The notes: generated by a model not told the origin, from the sequence alone. Shown: positions 25,722 through 35,203, numbered from the stretch's first letter. The stretch is DNA of 64,000 nt from Leptolyngbya sp. NIES-2104 (GCF_001485215.1 NZ_BBWW01000001.1:930001-994000); one strand, 5' to 3'. A program made the numbers and translations.

Positions 25722-27524
25722 TTAGCGTGAAACGGAAGTCAGCGAAACACCAAGCCATTGTTCAAAGTTTTGCTGCTGAACAGTAGAAGGATTCTCAATA
25801 AAGTCGATCAAATAACTCGTTGCCCGTGGTTGTCCCAAGACAAGCGATCGCTGTTTCAATTCATCTCCATGAAACACAGTGACAGTGATCGTATCTCCCG
25901 GTTGATAGTCTTTCAATCGCTCTTCAAATTGTCCAGAACCGACTCGCAATCCGTCGATCGCAAGCAGTTCATCGCCTGAATCGATCGCGGCTTTCTGAGC
26001 AGGCGAACCCGTTTCCACAAACTTGATCATTTCTCGTCCACCTTCAGACTTCACCGTCATTCCAGTGAGCGGCGCTAAGTTCGGATTGTCCGCATTCGAT
26101 TTCAGTCTCAATCCGAAACCTGCTAAATACTCATCGAATGGTAATTCTTCTGTGCCGTGAAGATATCGATCGAAGAAATTCGTCAAATCAAATCCAGCAA
26201 CTGATTCGATCGTCGTTTTCAATTGCTCCGGTGTGAACCCGATTTCGTCTTTCCCAAATTGCTGCCACATAATTCGCATCACATCATCGAACGATCGCTG
26301 ATTCTGATGCTTAATCCGAATTGCTAAATCAAGTAGCAACGTAACCATCTCACCTTTGAGATAGTAAGAAATCTGAGAATTCGCGCTGTTTGCATCAGGT
26401 CGGTACAACTTAATCCAAGCATCAAAACTCGATTCACTCAGAGGTTGTACTAAACGTCCTGGTGTCGTTAAATAGCGAGAAATTTCTTGACCTAAAGCAT
26501 TCAAGTAAGCTTTCGCGTCGTAGATTCCTGCACGATACGGAAACGCTAAATCATAAAAGCTCGTTGTGCCTTCACTAAACCAAAGAGACGGAGTGTAATT
26601 CTCGCCATCATAGTTAAAAACTTCGAGCGCTTTGGGGCGAATTCGCTTCACGTTCCACAAGTGAAAGAATTCGTGTGCGACGAGTTGAATAAAGCGATCG
26701 TACTTTTCTTTCGCTCGAAATCCAAGCCGCGAATAAATCAATGAACAGCAATCTTTATGTTCTAGTCCACCAAATGAATTCGCTGTCAAATGTAATAAGA
26801 AGAAATAGCGATCGTACGGCAATCCTCCAAACATTTTCGCTTCAACTTCGATCACTTTCTTGGTGTCGTGAAGAATGCGATCGATATCCAGCTTTCCTTC
26901 TCCCCAAATCACAAATTGATGCAGTTTTCCTAACACTTCAAACGAATAAATTTGATGCTGTCCAATTTCAAAAGGACTATCGACTAATGTATCAAAATCT
27001 TTTGCTTCAAACGTACTCGGTTCCACCTCAGAAAGCGCAGTCACCACTTTCCAATCTGCACGAGGCGGAACGATCGTCACTCGAATCGGCTGCTTCTCAA
27101 ATCCAGGAATGTAAAAGAACAACGCCGCCCCGTTAAAGTAGCCGTGATTTTCATCAAGGTGATTCGTTCTAACCGTTAGCTCATTCGCGAAAATCTGATA
27201 GCGAACCTCGATCGACTCTTTCCCCTCGGTCTGAATCTGATAATGATTCTTTGCTAATTTCTGCGAAGGTAAATCAGATTTGAAGTTCTGCAAATGCCGC
27301 GAATATTCCCGCACTAGATACGATCCGGGAGTCCAAACGGGCATTTTGAGATCAAGCGTGGGTGATTCCCAGCCTTCAACGCGCAATGTCACCTCAAAGA
27401 GGTGTGACTCTGGTGCAGGCATTGCGACAGAATACTGAATCGACAAAGCGCGAGGCGGCGAAGAGTTTGAGGACTCGTCTTCTAACTGTAGCGATCGAGC
27501 AATTTCAAACTCTTCTTTGTTCAT
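25722..27524 (-). CDS. M61-family glycyl aminopeptidase with PDZ domain
   Basis: The 600-residue product has an N-terminal beta domain, a gluzincin catalytic domain with the zinc motif HEFFHLWNVKRIRP (HExxH), a downstream Glu region (WFSEGTTSFYDLAFPYR) and a C-terminal PDZ domain (about 480-560; ETGSPAQKAAIDSGDELLAI). It should cleave N-terminal residues, with preference for Gly or Ala in characterised members. There is no obvious signal peptide, so it is probably cytosolic. It lies 24 bp upstream of the Uma2 start and may share its transcript. Confidence 0.92.
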   Translation of the reverse strand: MNKEEFEIARSLQLEDESSNSSPPRALSIQYSVAMPAPESHLFEVTLRVEGWESPTLDLKMPVWTPGSYLVREYSRHLQNFKSDLPSQKLAKNHYQIQTEGKESIEVRYQIFANELTVRTNHLDENHGYFNGAALFFYIPGFEKQPIRVTIVPPRADWKVVTALSEVEPSTFEAKDFDTLVDSPFEIGQHQIYSFEVLGKLHQFVIWGEGKLDIDRILHDTKKVIEVEAKMFGGLPYDRYFFLLHLTANSFGGLEHKDCCSLIYSRLGFRAKEKYDRFIQLVAHEFFHLWNVKRIRPKALEVFNYDGENYTPSLWFSEGTTSFYDLAFPYRAGIYDAKAYLNALGQEISRYLTTPGRLVQPLSESSFDAWIKLYRPDANSANSQISYYLKGEMVTLLLDLAIRIKHQNQRSFDDVMRIMWQQFGKDEIGFTPEQLKTTIESVAGFDLTNFFDRYLHGTEELPFDEYLAGFGLRLKSNADNPNLAPLTGMTVKSEGGREMIKFVETGSPAQKAAIDSGDELLAIDGLRVGSGQFEERLKDYQPGDTITVTVFHGDELKQRSLVLGQPRATSYLIDFIENPSTVQQQNFEQWLGVSLTSVSR

Positions 27525-27583
27525 AACGCTTCACTCCGGCAAATGAGACACTCCTCTCCATCATGCCGCAATGAGTGCTATCG

Positions 27584-28288
27584 TCACCCCTTTTTAATTG
27601 CTAATTGAGTCAACTGTTTTAGATTGACTAGATGAATCACTTGCTGACTGGGATTGACTTGAATCCAGCCTTTGCTATCAAGCTTCTCAAGAATTTTGCT
27701 CGTTTCCTCGACTGAAATATCAGTCACATCTGCCAAATCTTTCGCCGGAATGTTAAAGATATCAACTCCTGCCCCAGAAGGCTGCCCATAATTTTCAGCC
27801 AAACTCACCAGCGTATTCACTAGCTTGATCGCAGCAGGTTGATTCCGCAACTGAAAGCGATAATTCGTCTGCCGCAAGCGTCTCACCATCAGTTGCAGCA
27901 TTCGATGATGGAGTTGTGGATCTTTAAACAAAGTCTGGATAAAGCGCTGAGCCGAAATGCTCATCAGTCGCACATTTGAAAGCGCAATTACATCCGTCGA
28001 TCGTGGCGACTCATCCAAAATTGCCATCTCACCGAAGAAGTCACCCCGACCTAAAATCGCCAGCGTTGAGACATCTTCGCCTGTGCCAGAATGCCGCCGC
28101 ACTTTGACCCAGCCCGAAACCACAAAATAGACGGCATTACCCCAAGCATCTTCCATTAAAACGGCTCTGCCAGTTGGGTACTCATGCTCAGTGGCGACAG
28201 AAAGCAACCAATCAAGCGTTTCTGGGTTTGCTGCCGCCAGTAAAGGAAATAGCTCACTGAATACTTCAGTCTGCATTGGACGATCCAC
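27584..28288 (-). CDS. Crp/Fnr-family transcriptional regulator
   Basis: The 234-residue product has a cyclic-nucleotide-binding-like beta barrel (about 15-125; GRGDFFGEMAILDESPRSTDV is the phosphate-binding-cassette region) and a C-terminal winged helix (about 150-225; DLADVTDISVEETSKILEKL). The GEMAxLDxxPRSTDV cassette keeps the Glu and Arg used for cAMP contact, so nucleotide binding is plausible. No Cys cluster of Fnr type is seen. The start may be GTG at 28288 or ATG four codons later (28276). Targets unknown. Confidence 0.88.
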   Translation of the reverse strand: MDRPMQTEVFSELFPLLAAANPETLDWLLSVATEHEYPTGRAVLMEDAWGNAVYFVVSGWVKVRRHSGTGEDVSTLAILGRGDFFGEMAILDESPRSTDVIALSNVRLMSISAQRFIQTLFKDPQLHHRMLQLMVRRLRQTNYRFQLRNQPAAIKLVNTLVSLAENYGQPSGAGVDIFNIPAKDLADVTDISVEETSKILEKLDSKGWIQVNPSQQVIHLVNLKQLTQLAIKKG

Positions 28289-28338
28289 GGGGGAGAGGGG
28301 TCGATATTATCGTTCCCCATTTCCATCCGTGATACACA

Positions 28339-29190
28339 TCACACGAGAATTTGGGGATCAAGAATAGCTCTCAATCGCGGTAAAAGTGCCTCGACTGCCG
28401 CAACTTGACCGATGACGATCGCTTGCTGATGCGCCAAACTTTCGAGGTTCAAAACCTCCGGTGTGAACTGGATTGGATTGCCCTCAAGATCGCGACAGAC
28501 CAGTCCGGCAGCGTGAGCGATCGCGAGCGGGGCAACGGTATCCCAGAGTTTCACCCGCCGATTGAGATATAAGTAAACGTTTGCTTTCCCCAGCACAACG
28601 TTCATGACTTTTAGCCCAAAGCTACCCGGCGATCGCAAAAATTCAATCTCAGGAATCGAGGCAGAAATCTGACTTGCCGTATTTCTAAAATCCTTGTCCC
28701 CGATGATCACACGATACGAGTCCAAACGCACTTTCGGAATGTCACACGGTTCTGGCGCTTGATCTCCTAAACATTGCCAAACCCCTAACTCTTTTCCGCC
28801 ATAGTAGAGAATGTCCTGTTCAGGCGCGTAAACCCAACCTGCGATCGCTGTTTGATTTTCTAACAATCCCACTAATACCGCATAGTCGGGATCGCCGTGA
28901 ATGAAGTCTTGTGTGCCATCGAGCGGATCGATACACCAAAGTCGATCGTAGTTTGCTTGATAGCGTTTGCGAGATTCAGCGTTCTCTTCGGTGATAATTC
29001 CGTCGTTCGGAAACAGATTCGAGAAGAATTCGGAAAGTTGTCGATCGAGCGCTTGATCAACCGTTGTGACAAAATCGCCCGGCTCTTTCTGAAAGACTTC
29101 GTAATTTTGGACGGAAAGGGTTTTCGCTTGTTGTCCACACGATCGGACAATCTGACAAATTTTGGTGAGGTGGTCGGGAGTCAAAATCAT
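28339..29190 (-). CDS. Inositol monophosphatase family phosphatase, CysQ-like
   Basis: The 283-residue product carries the lithium-sensitive phosphatase signature: EEN after a GIIT strand, CIDPLDGTQDFIHG for two metal ions and LWDTVAPLAIAHAAG near the C-terminus. Length and the DGTQDF variant fit 3'(2'),5'-bisphosphate nucleotidase (CysQ) better than true inositol monophosphatase. It would hydrolyse PAP released during sulfate assimilation, in the cytosol. It is co-directional with the small zinc protein and the PIN-TRAM gene upstream. Confidence 0.88.
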   Translation of the reverse strand: MILTPDHLTKICQIVRSCGQQAKTLSVQNYEVFQKEPGDFVTTVDQALDRQLSEFFSNLFPNDGIITEENAESRKRYQANYDRLWCIDPLDGTQDFIHGDPDYAVLVGLLENQTAIAGWVYAPEQDILYYGGKELGVWQCLGDQAPEPCDIPKVRLDSYRVIIGDKDFRNTASQISASIPEIEFLRSPGSFGLKVMNVVLGKANVYLYLNRRVKLWDTVAPLAIAHAAGLVCRDLEGNPIQFTPEVLNLESLAHQQAIVIGQVAAVEALLPRLRAILDPQILV

Positions 29191-29262
29191 GAACCGAGGG
29201 GTGAAGGATGAGAGCGATCGTAAAAGACGAATTTCTAAAGCACAACTGACAATGTGCAGATT

Positions 29263-29442
29263 TTACCGTTTATGCGCTTTCCAAGTCCCGCCGTAGACAT
29301 AGAACGGATTATCTTGACTCACGCGATTCCAACACTCACGACAAACAAAAATCCACTCGCCGGACTCATCGTATTGAATACGGTAGAGAACAGGAGCGGA
29401 TTTTGCACAGAGCGAACAGGGTTTTTCTCGATCTCGACTCAT
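29263..29442 (-). CDS. 59-residue zinc-ribbon-like protein
   Basis: An ATG at 29442 opens 59 codons ending TAA at 29263-29265. The sequence contains CSLC (residues 9-12) and CREC (34-37), a Cys4 zinc site, with an aromatic C-terminus (NPFYVYGGTWKAHKR). It starts only 3 bp after the stop of the PIN-TRAM gene, strongly suggesting co-transcription. I believe similar small proteins occur in other cyanobacteria, but this was not searched. With a PIN nuclease and RNA-binding TRAM upstream, an RNA-related role is a reasonable guess. Confidence 0.7.
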   Translation of the reverse strand: MSRDREKPCSLCAKSAPVLYRIQYDESGEWIFVCRECWNRVSQDNPFYVYGGTWKAHKR

Positions 29443-29445
29443 AAT

Positions 29446-30525
29446 TTAAGCGAGGGCTGAAGCTTTCGGTTTGGCGAAAATCATCCGACCTGCGGACGTT
29501 TGCAGAGAACTGGTCACAACGACTTGAAGTTCGCCGCCAACGTAGCTGCGACCATCTTCGACGACAACCATTGTTCCATCATCGAGATAGCCGATTCCTT
29601 GAGCAGGTTCTTTCCCTTCTCGCAGAATCTTCAAATCGATGCTGTCTCCAGGCAGATAAGACGGACGAATCGCCTGCGTTAAATCATTAACATTCAAGAC
29701 CGGAGCTTTCTGAACGGTTGCAACTTTATTGAGGTTGTAATCAGTCGTCAATAGAGTTCCGTTGATTTCCTGAACGAGTCGAACGAGTTTCGCGTCAACG
29801 GTCGGAATATCATCGTAATCGGCAGGATGAATCACAACGCGATCGGGGTAACTTTCCCGAATTCGATTGAGAATGTCTAAACCTCGCCGTCCTCGAACGC
29901 GCTTTTGATCATTGGAAGCGTCTGCAACCTGCTGAAGTTCTTGTAGGACAAACTGTGGAACGAGTAGCTGTCCTTCTAAAAATCCAGTGTCGAGCAGATC
30001 GGCAATCCGCCCGTCAATAATGCAGCTTGTATCGAGAACTTTAGTTGTTGCTGCTTTGATCGTGCCTTCGGATAACAAAAGCGTTTCGGCACTGCTCGGA
30101 TTGATCAACCGTAAAAGCGATCGACCATGCACATCCGCAAGCGACATTCCCGAAACCGCAAACATAATGCTGCCGACCACAGCCGTTAGCGGCTTGAGAA
30201 ACGAGAACTCAGGCGGAATTGGCAGTAAAAATGTTGGTGCCAGCAGCAGATTCGCGACCAGTAGCCCCATGACAAGACCGATCGCACGACTCAGGAGCGT
30301 GTAGGCTGGAAGCTGACGGATCTGGCGTTCGAGCCGCCGGAAAGCGCTCTGAGCAATTAGCCCGATCGCTAAACCAAAAATCGCGCCGAACCCCGCACAA
30401 ATCCAGCGCAGTGCATCCGGATTTGAGACTTGTTGCAGCACACTTCCAGGCAACGCTTCGATGCCTCGAAAGCCCGTTCCCGCCCCTGCTAGGATGAATG
30501 AGATGATGATAATTGCGTCAAGCAT
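29446..30525 (-). CDS. Membrane PIN/TRAM-domain protein (putative RNase)
   Basis: The 359-residue product has up to four hydrophobic segments in the first 130 residues, a PIN nuclease domain (about 160-275; VLDTSCIIDGRIADLL supplies the first catalytic Asp, GTLLTTDYNLNKVA the later ones) and a C-terminal TRAM domain (about 285-350; GIGYLDDGTMVVVEDGRSYVG). This YacL-like arrangement is conserved in Gram-positive bacteria and cyanobacteria; its RNA substrate is not known to me. It likely anchors an RNase at a membrane. It is followed after 3 bp by the small zinc protein. Confidence 0.9.
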   Translation of the reverse strand: MLDAIIIISFILAGAGTGFRGIEALPGSVLQQVSNPDALRWICAGFGAIFGLAIGLIAQSAFRRLERQIRQLPAYTLLSRAIGLVMGLLVANLLLAPTFLLPIPPEFSFLKPLTAVVGSIMFAVSGMSLADVHGRSLLRLINPSSAETLLLSEGTIKAATTKVLDTSCIIDGRIADLLDTGFLEGQLLVPQFVLQELQQVADASNDQKRVRGRRGLDILNRIRESYPDRVVIHPADYDDIPTVDAKLVRLVQEINGTLLTTDYNLNKVATVQKAPVLNVNDLTQAIRPSYLPGDSIDLKILREGKEPAQGIGYLDDGTMVVVEDGRSYVGGELQVVVTSSLQTSAGRMIFAKPKASALA

Positions 30526-30812
30526 AATGGAGATGGAGACGCATGAAGCGCGTCCTCACGGGAAATTTGCTAGTCAAGCAACCCGGTAAAGGCTCTGAAT
30601 TCGTGTGAAATCGTTGAATTTAGCAAACTGCTTGACTTGGGTTCATTATATCCTGCTTGTCTAGCGATTCCTGCGCCCAAATGCTTATCTGATGGGGGGT
30701 TTACCCGACTCGACTCGTGTTTTGTGATACAAAGTTTATCGTTTTATGAGAAATCGATCGCTGCTTTTGCCATTCCATCCCCGATTCAAGTTTGAAAAAT
30801 AAGTCTCACGTT
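30526..30812. promoter_or_regulatory. Divergent gap between PIN-TRAM gene and hemW, with competing inverted repeats
   Basis: This 287-bp region lies between genes transcribed outward and must hold both promoters. It contains AGTCAAGCA (30572-30580) exactly complementary to 30629-30637, and TTTGCTA (30566-30572) exactly complementary to 30621-30627. The order of the arms means the two helices cannot form together, so they would be alternatives in an RNA. No ORF or known RNA was recognised. Confidence 0.35.
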
Positions 30813-31976
30813 ATGGAATTTAATATTCCAAGTTCCGCGTATGTGCACATTCCCTTCTGCCGCCGCCGCTGTTTTTACTGCGATTTTCCAATTTCTGTGG
30901 TCGGCGATCAACGCAACGGCAATAATTCTGGAACGATTATTCAGTATGTTGAAAAGCTCTGTGAAGAGATTGAGCAAACCAATCGCTTTGGTGAGCCATT
31001 AAGAACTGTATTTTTTGGTGGAGGAACGCCTTCGCTTTTATCAGTTTCACAATTTCAACAGATTTTAGAAACGCTCGATCGACAATTTGAAATTCTTCCA
31101 AGCGCAGAAATCTCAATGGAAATCGATCCCGGCACGTTTGACTTATCGCAAATCAAAGGATTCAAATCAGCGGGAGCCAATCGAATTAGTTTGGGTGTAC
31201 AAGCCTTTCAGTCTGAAATTCTCAAAGCGTGTGGTAGAACTCATACCGTTGAAGAGATTTACAGTTCGATCGACTTACTTCACCAAGCAGGCATCGAGAA
31301 TTTTAGCTTGGATCTCATCTCAGGGTTACCACATCAAACGATCGAGATTTGGCAACAGTCACTTGAAAAAGCGATCGCGCTTTCTCCGACACATTTATCG
31401 ATTTATGATTTAACGATCGAGCCACAAACACCCTTCGGTAAGCAGTTAAAACCCGGTGAGAAACCTTTACCTTCAGATGAATTAACGGCTGATCTTTATC
31501 GAATCGCTCAGCGGACTTTGACCGGTGCTGGTTATGAGCATTACGAGATTTCAAACTATGCGAAATCAGGCTATCAATGTCAGCATAATCGAGTGTATTG
31601 GGAGAATCAATCGTTCTACGGTTTTGGGATGGGAGCAACGAGTTATTTGAATGGCGATCGCGTTTCTCGACCTCGAAAACTTCGAGAGTATTACGATTGG
31701 ATTAAAGAGCCACATTCAACGAATGAAGTAGAACCAATCGAGTACTTATTAGATAGTTTGATGACTGGGTTGCGATTGAAAGAAGGGATTAGCTTAGAGC
31801 AATTAGTAGAGCGATTTGGGGAAAATGCGATCGCTCAAATTCTCGACTGCTTAAAACCCTACGAGAGAGCCTCCTGGGTTGTAATTACACCCGAAAGAAT
31901 TCAACTAACTGATCCAGAAGGTTTTCTATTTTCAAATGTTATTTTGACAAAACTGTTTGCTAAATTTGAAGCATAG
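30813..31976 (+). CDS. hemW: Radical SAM protein HemW
   Basis: The product begins MEFNIPSSAYVHIPFCRRRC and has the radical SAM cluster motif CRRRCFYC (CxxxCxxC), followed by FFGGGTPSLL for SAM binding and a HemN-type C-terminal domain. It lacks the extra N-terminal features of true coproporphyrinogen III dehydrogenase, so HemW, a haem chaperone, is the better name. I use the ATG at 30813; a TTG at 30792 in frame is possible. It is monocistronic and convergent with the PAP2 gene. Confidence 0.9.
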   Translation: MEFNIPSSAYVHIPFCRRRCFYCDFPISVVGDQRNGNNSGTIIQYVEKLCEEIEQTNRFGEPLRTVFFGGGTPSLLSVSQFQQILETLDRQFEILPSAEISMEIDPGTFDLSQIKGFKSAGANRISLGVQAFQSEILKACGRTHTVEEIYSSIDLLHQAGIENFSLDLISGLPHQTIEIWQQSLEKAIALSPTHLSIYDLTIEPQTPFGKQLKPGEKPLPSDELTADLYRIAQRTLTGAGYEHYEISNYAKSGYQCQHNRVYWENQSFYGFGMGATSYLNGDRVSRPRKLREYYDWIKEPHSTNEVEPIEYLLDSLMTGLRLKEGISLEQLVERFGENAIAQILDCLKPYERASWVVITPERIQLTDPEGFLFSNVILTKLFAKFEA

Positions 31977-32014
31977 ATTAACAGCGAAAAAACTCATCAA
32001 ATTTGAGATTCAAG

Positions 32015-32743
32015 TTAGAATTTTGGCTTCGATAAATCTTTTCGATGTCGCCAGATTTCTAAACTCAAAACACAAGTCATTAACCAGACAAACCCCGCCG
32101 CATATCCTGCAATAATATCTGTGAACCAATGCACACCCAAATACATTCGACTAAACCCGATTAGCGCAATCAAAATCAACATCGATAAAATGATGAGATT
32201 GCGGTATTTCGGATAGCGAGTGGCTAATAAATACCCTAATAATCCGTACATCACGATCGATAACATCGCGTGCCCACTCGGAAAACTGTAAAACTTCACC
32301 TCAACCGTTCTCGACCACAATTCAGGACGCGATCGCTCAAACAGTCGTTTCAGTAAAAGATTCAGTCCTAACGCTCCGAAGCCTCCTAATGCGATCGTCA
32401 TCGCTTCAGATTTCTGATGTCGCATCAGTAAAACTGCACTCATCAGCGTCCCCACGATGAGTAAAATTGTCGGATCGCCAATGCAGGTAATGAACACAAT
32501 GATTGGAGTCAGCCAGGGAGCTTGAAGTTTCTGAATTGCAAGTAAAACGCTCGTATCAAAAGCTTGAGTCTGATCGCGCATTACGGTTTCTGCGAGTTCT
32601 GCAAATCCCCAAAGCGCGATCGCAGCCGCTACTAATCCTGTTAATCGAATCGCAGTCAATAACGGTGCAACTCGATTCCCAACTTTTCGCCGCCAAAATG
32701 TTAAGATTCTTCGGCTCGATCGTCGAATGATCTCGATCAACAT
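32015..32743 (-). CDS. PAP2-superfamily membrane phosphatase
   Basis: The 242-residue product has about six hydrophobic segments and the three PAP2 motifs: KRLFERSRP (KxxxxxxRP), PSGHAM and SRMYLGVHWFTDIIAG with the catalytic His. Members dephosphorylate lipid phosphates such as phosphatidic acid or undecaprenyl pyrophosphate at the membrane; which one applies here cannot be told. The Arg-rich N-terminus (RRSSRRILTFWRRK) should be cytoplasmic. Confidence 0.9.
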   Translation of the reverse strand: MLIEIIRRSSRRILTFWRRKVGNRVAPLLTAIRLTGLVAAAIALWGFAELAETVMRDQTQAFDTSVLLAIQKLQAPWLTPIIVFITCIGDPTILLIVGTLMSAVLLMRHQKSEAMTIALGGFGALGLNLLLKRLFERSRPELWSRTVEVKFYSFPSGHAMLSIVMYGLLGYLLATRYPKYRNLIILSMLILIALIGFSRMYLGVHWFTDIIAGYAAGFVWLMTCVLSLEIWRHRKDLSKPKF

Positions 32744-32952
32744 TGCTTTTAATCAGTTGAAATAGGTTGCCATCTTCTCAGCCGCAAACCTCGAAATTCA
32801 TCTAGCGGAAGTTTGACTTCGTTTAAAGTGTTAAGAAGCAAGAAAACCAGGACATTGCAGTGAATTTCAAGCTTACACTACAGGTATGAGGTTAAATACA
32901 GTTCACTTCACATCAGCCTCAAGCATTCGATTGAGCCATAAGGAGAATCGGT

Positions 32953-33450
32953 ATGTTTCAAAGAATTTTAGTCGCTCTCGATCGCGCTGAAACCAATCAA
33001 AGCGTCTTTGAAAAAGCGATCGAGCTTGCTAAAACGAACCAGGCAAAGGTGATGTTGCTTCACGCAATTAGCCCGATCGATGAAGGCATTTCTACGCCGA
33101 TGTATCCGATGGTCGATAGCCTGTATCCAATCCAGCACGAAGCTTTTATGCGATCGTCGGCTCAGTTGTTCTCTCAGGCAGAAACCGCAGGCTTAGACAT
33201 GCTAAGGGCGAAAGATGCGAGAGCGCTTACATCTGGGGTTTGCTGCGAATTTACTCAGCACGTCGGCGATCCAGGAGACATTATTTGTACGATTGCGAAA
33301 ACCTGGAATGCTGATTTGGTGGTCATGGGACGCAGGGGGCGATCGGGACTGAGCGAATTTCTCTTAGGAAGTGTGAGCAATTATGTGATGCACCATGCGC
33401 CTTGTTCAGTGCTGATTGTTCAAGAAGCATTAGTGGGGGCGACCATTTGA
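32953..33450 (+). CDS. Universal stress protein (UspA family)
   Basis: The 165-residue single Usp domain starts FQRILVALDRAE and ends with the ATP-binding loop MGRRGRSGLSEFLLGSVSNYV (G-x2-G-x9-G-S), so nucleotide binding is expected. A strong AAGGAGAA precedes the ATG. These proteins bind ATP/AMP and modulate stress survival. Its last 31 bp overlap the convergent TPR gene. Confidence 0.93.
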   Translation: MFQRILVALDRAETNQSVFEKAIELAKTNQAKVMLLHAISPIDEGISTPMYPMVDSLYPIQHEAFMRSSAQLFSQAETAGLDMLRAKDARALTSGVCCEFTQHVGDPGDIICTIAKTWNADLVVMGRRGRSGLSEFLLGSVSNYVMHHAPCSVLIVQEALVGATI

Positions 33451-34250
33451 GTTAGAGCTTGAAACCGCTCGTTCATTTTTAGAAAGCTGAAATTCGAGTC
33501 GATACTGGCTAGATTGTAGTAAATCGATGGAGAAAGCGCGATCGCACGTTCTAAACTGTCGATCGCGTTCTCTGCATTTCTCTCGATTGCATAACAACAC
33601 GCTTTCCCATACCAAGCACTCGCACTTCGAGCATTAATTCTGATAGCATTTTCAAACGATGCGATCGCTTCAGACATTTGATGTAATTTGCCTAAAACTT
33701 GTCCTCGGTAGTTCCAAATATAGTCAGAAGTTGGCTGAATTTTGAGTGCGATATTGAGATTCATTAATGCAGTTCGATTATCTTTGAGCGATGAAAGCGC
33801 GATCGCTCGGTTGTACCAGGCTTTGTAGTTTTCTGGTTTGAGTTCTAGCACTCGATCAAAACTTGCGATCGCGTCTCGATAGCGATACAAATTCAGCAAG
33901 GTTTTGCCGTGATTTTGCCAACAGCGGTAATCTTCTGGCTCCAGTTTCAAAGCTTGATTAAAACTGGTAAGCGCTTCATCGTACTGTCCCAATCGACCTA
34001 GAGCAATTCCGCGACCTTGCCAAGCTAAACTCATTTTTGGACGCAGCGAAATCACTCGTTCAAATGTCGCGATCGCGTCTTCATATCGTCCTAATTTTTC
34101 TAGCGCGTACCCACGACAAAGCAACCCATTTGGATGATCCGGATCGATCGCTAGAATCTGCTCGAATTTAGCATAGTGTTGCCCATAGCGACCCAGCAAA
34201 GCAAGCGATCGACCGACATTTCGATACCGAGTTTCATCAGAGGGAAGCAT
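33420..34250 (-). CDS. TPR protein (second of a tandem pair)
   Basis: The 276-residue product consists of consecutive 34-residue TPR units (for example GRYEDAIATFERVISLRPKM and GQYDEALTSFNQALKLEPED), with no other domain, signal peptide or membrane helix. It lies 9 bp downstream of a second TPR gene with the same architecture. The pair could form a scaffold; binding partners are unknown. The last 31 bp overlap the Usp gene on the other strand. Confidence 0.88.
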   Translation of the reverse strand: MLPSDETRYRNVGRSLALLGRYGQHYAKFEQILAIDPDHPNGLLCRGYALEKLGRYEDAIATFERVISLRPKMSLAWQGRGIALGRLGQYDEALTSFNQALKLEPEDYRCWQNHGKTLLNLYRYRDAIASFDRVLELKPENYKAWYNRAIALSSLKDNRTALMNLNIALKIQPTSDYIWNYRGQVLGKLHQMSEAIASFENAIRINARSASAWYGKACCYAIERNAENAIDSLERAIALSPSIYYNLASIDSNFSFLKMNERFQALTQMVAPTNAS

Positions 34251-34259
34251 AGCGGGCAG

Positions 34260-35096
34260 TTACGTTTCGCGAGGTGGGCGAACACTCAGAAGGGACATAA
34301 ACCGATTGTCTCGTCGGAGTGCAGCAAAATCAGAATTGCTTTGAGCGATTTCGCGATACTCTTCGGGACTCAACTCGATCGCTCGCTGCAAATGTTCGTA
34401 AGCAAGATCAGCTTTGCCTTGAACCGCGTAACAGCAAGCTTTGTTGTACCAAATCGTTGCTGCATCCGGTCGGAGTGCTAAGGCTCGATCGTAGCTTTCG
34501 ATCGCTTCGTCGATGTTGCCCATGTGATAAAGCGCATTGCCGCGATTTGTCCAGGACTCTTCAAAATCAGGTTTGAGTTCGAGAGCGCGATCGTAACTCG
34601 CGACAACTCGTGCTAGCTGTCCTAATTTTCGCAGTGCTAACCCGCGACTGTACCAAGCCCAGTAGTAGTCGGGTTTAAATTCGATTGCGCGATCGTAACT
34701 GTTCACAGCATCTTCGTAACGTTCTAAGTTCCGAAGCGAAATGCCACGATTGTACCAAGCCCAATGATAGTCAGCACGATATCGAATGGCGTGGTCATAG
34801 CATTTGACCGCTTCTTCGTAGCGTCCGAGTTCATCGAGCGCATTGCCGCGATTGTTCCAGGCTTCGGGGAAGCCGGGTTGGTATTCAATGGCTTGAGCGT
34901 AACTTTCGATCGCGTGTTCGTATCGTCCCAAGTGGTAGAGCGAGTTGCCTCGGTTATACCAAGCATCGGGATAGTCTGGTTTGAGATTGAGTGCAGCTTC
35001 GTAGCTAGCGATCGCTGCTTCGTAGGCTTTCGTCTTATTGAGATATAAGCCTTTCTGGAAGAAAAGCGTTACTTCAATGTCTTGAGCGTGGCTCAT
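34260..35096 (-). CDS. TPR protein (first of a tandem pair)
   Basis: About seven near-identical 34-residue TPR units (AWYNRGNSLYHLGRYEHAIE, AWNNRGNALDELGRYEEAVK and so on) make up almost the whole 278-residue product. The high similarity between units indicates recent internal expansion. The ATG at 35096 is one codon after a GTG; either could serve. It is probably co-transcribed with the TPR gene after it. Confidence 0.88.
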   Translation of the reverse strand: MSHAQDIEVTLFFQKGLYLNKTKAYEAAIASYEAALNLKPDYPDAWYNRGNSLYHLGRYEHAIESYAQAIEYQPGFPEAWNNRGNALDELGRYEEAVKCYDHAIRYRADYHWAWYNRGISLRNLERYEDAVNSYDRAIEFKPDYYWAWYSRGLALRKLGQLARVVASYDRALELKPDFEESWTNRGNALYHMGNIDEAIESYDRALALRPDAATIWYNKACCYAVQGKADLAYEHLQRAIELSPEEYREIAQSNSDFAALRRDNRFMSLLSVRPPRET

Positions 35097-35203
35097 CACC
35101 TAAGTCCGTCTTTCACATCACTGTCTTTGCTAAGGTTCCCAGATGATGTGCGACAAATCACAGATGAAATGAAAGTTTATAACAATGAGCGAGAGAAAAG
35201 AGC

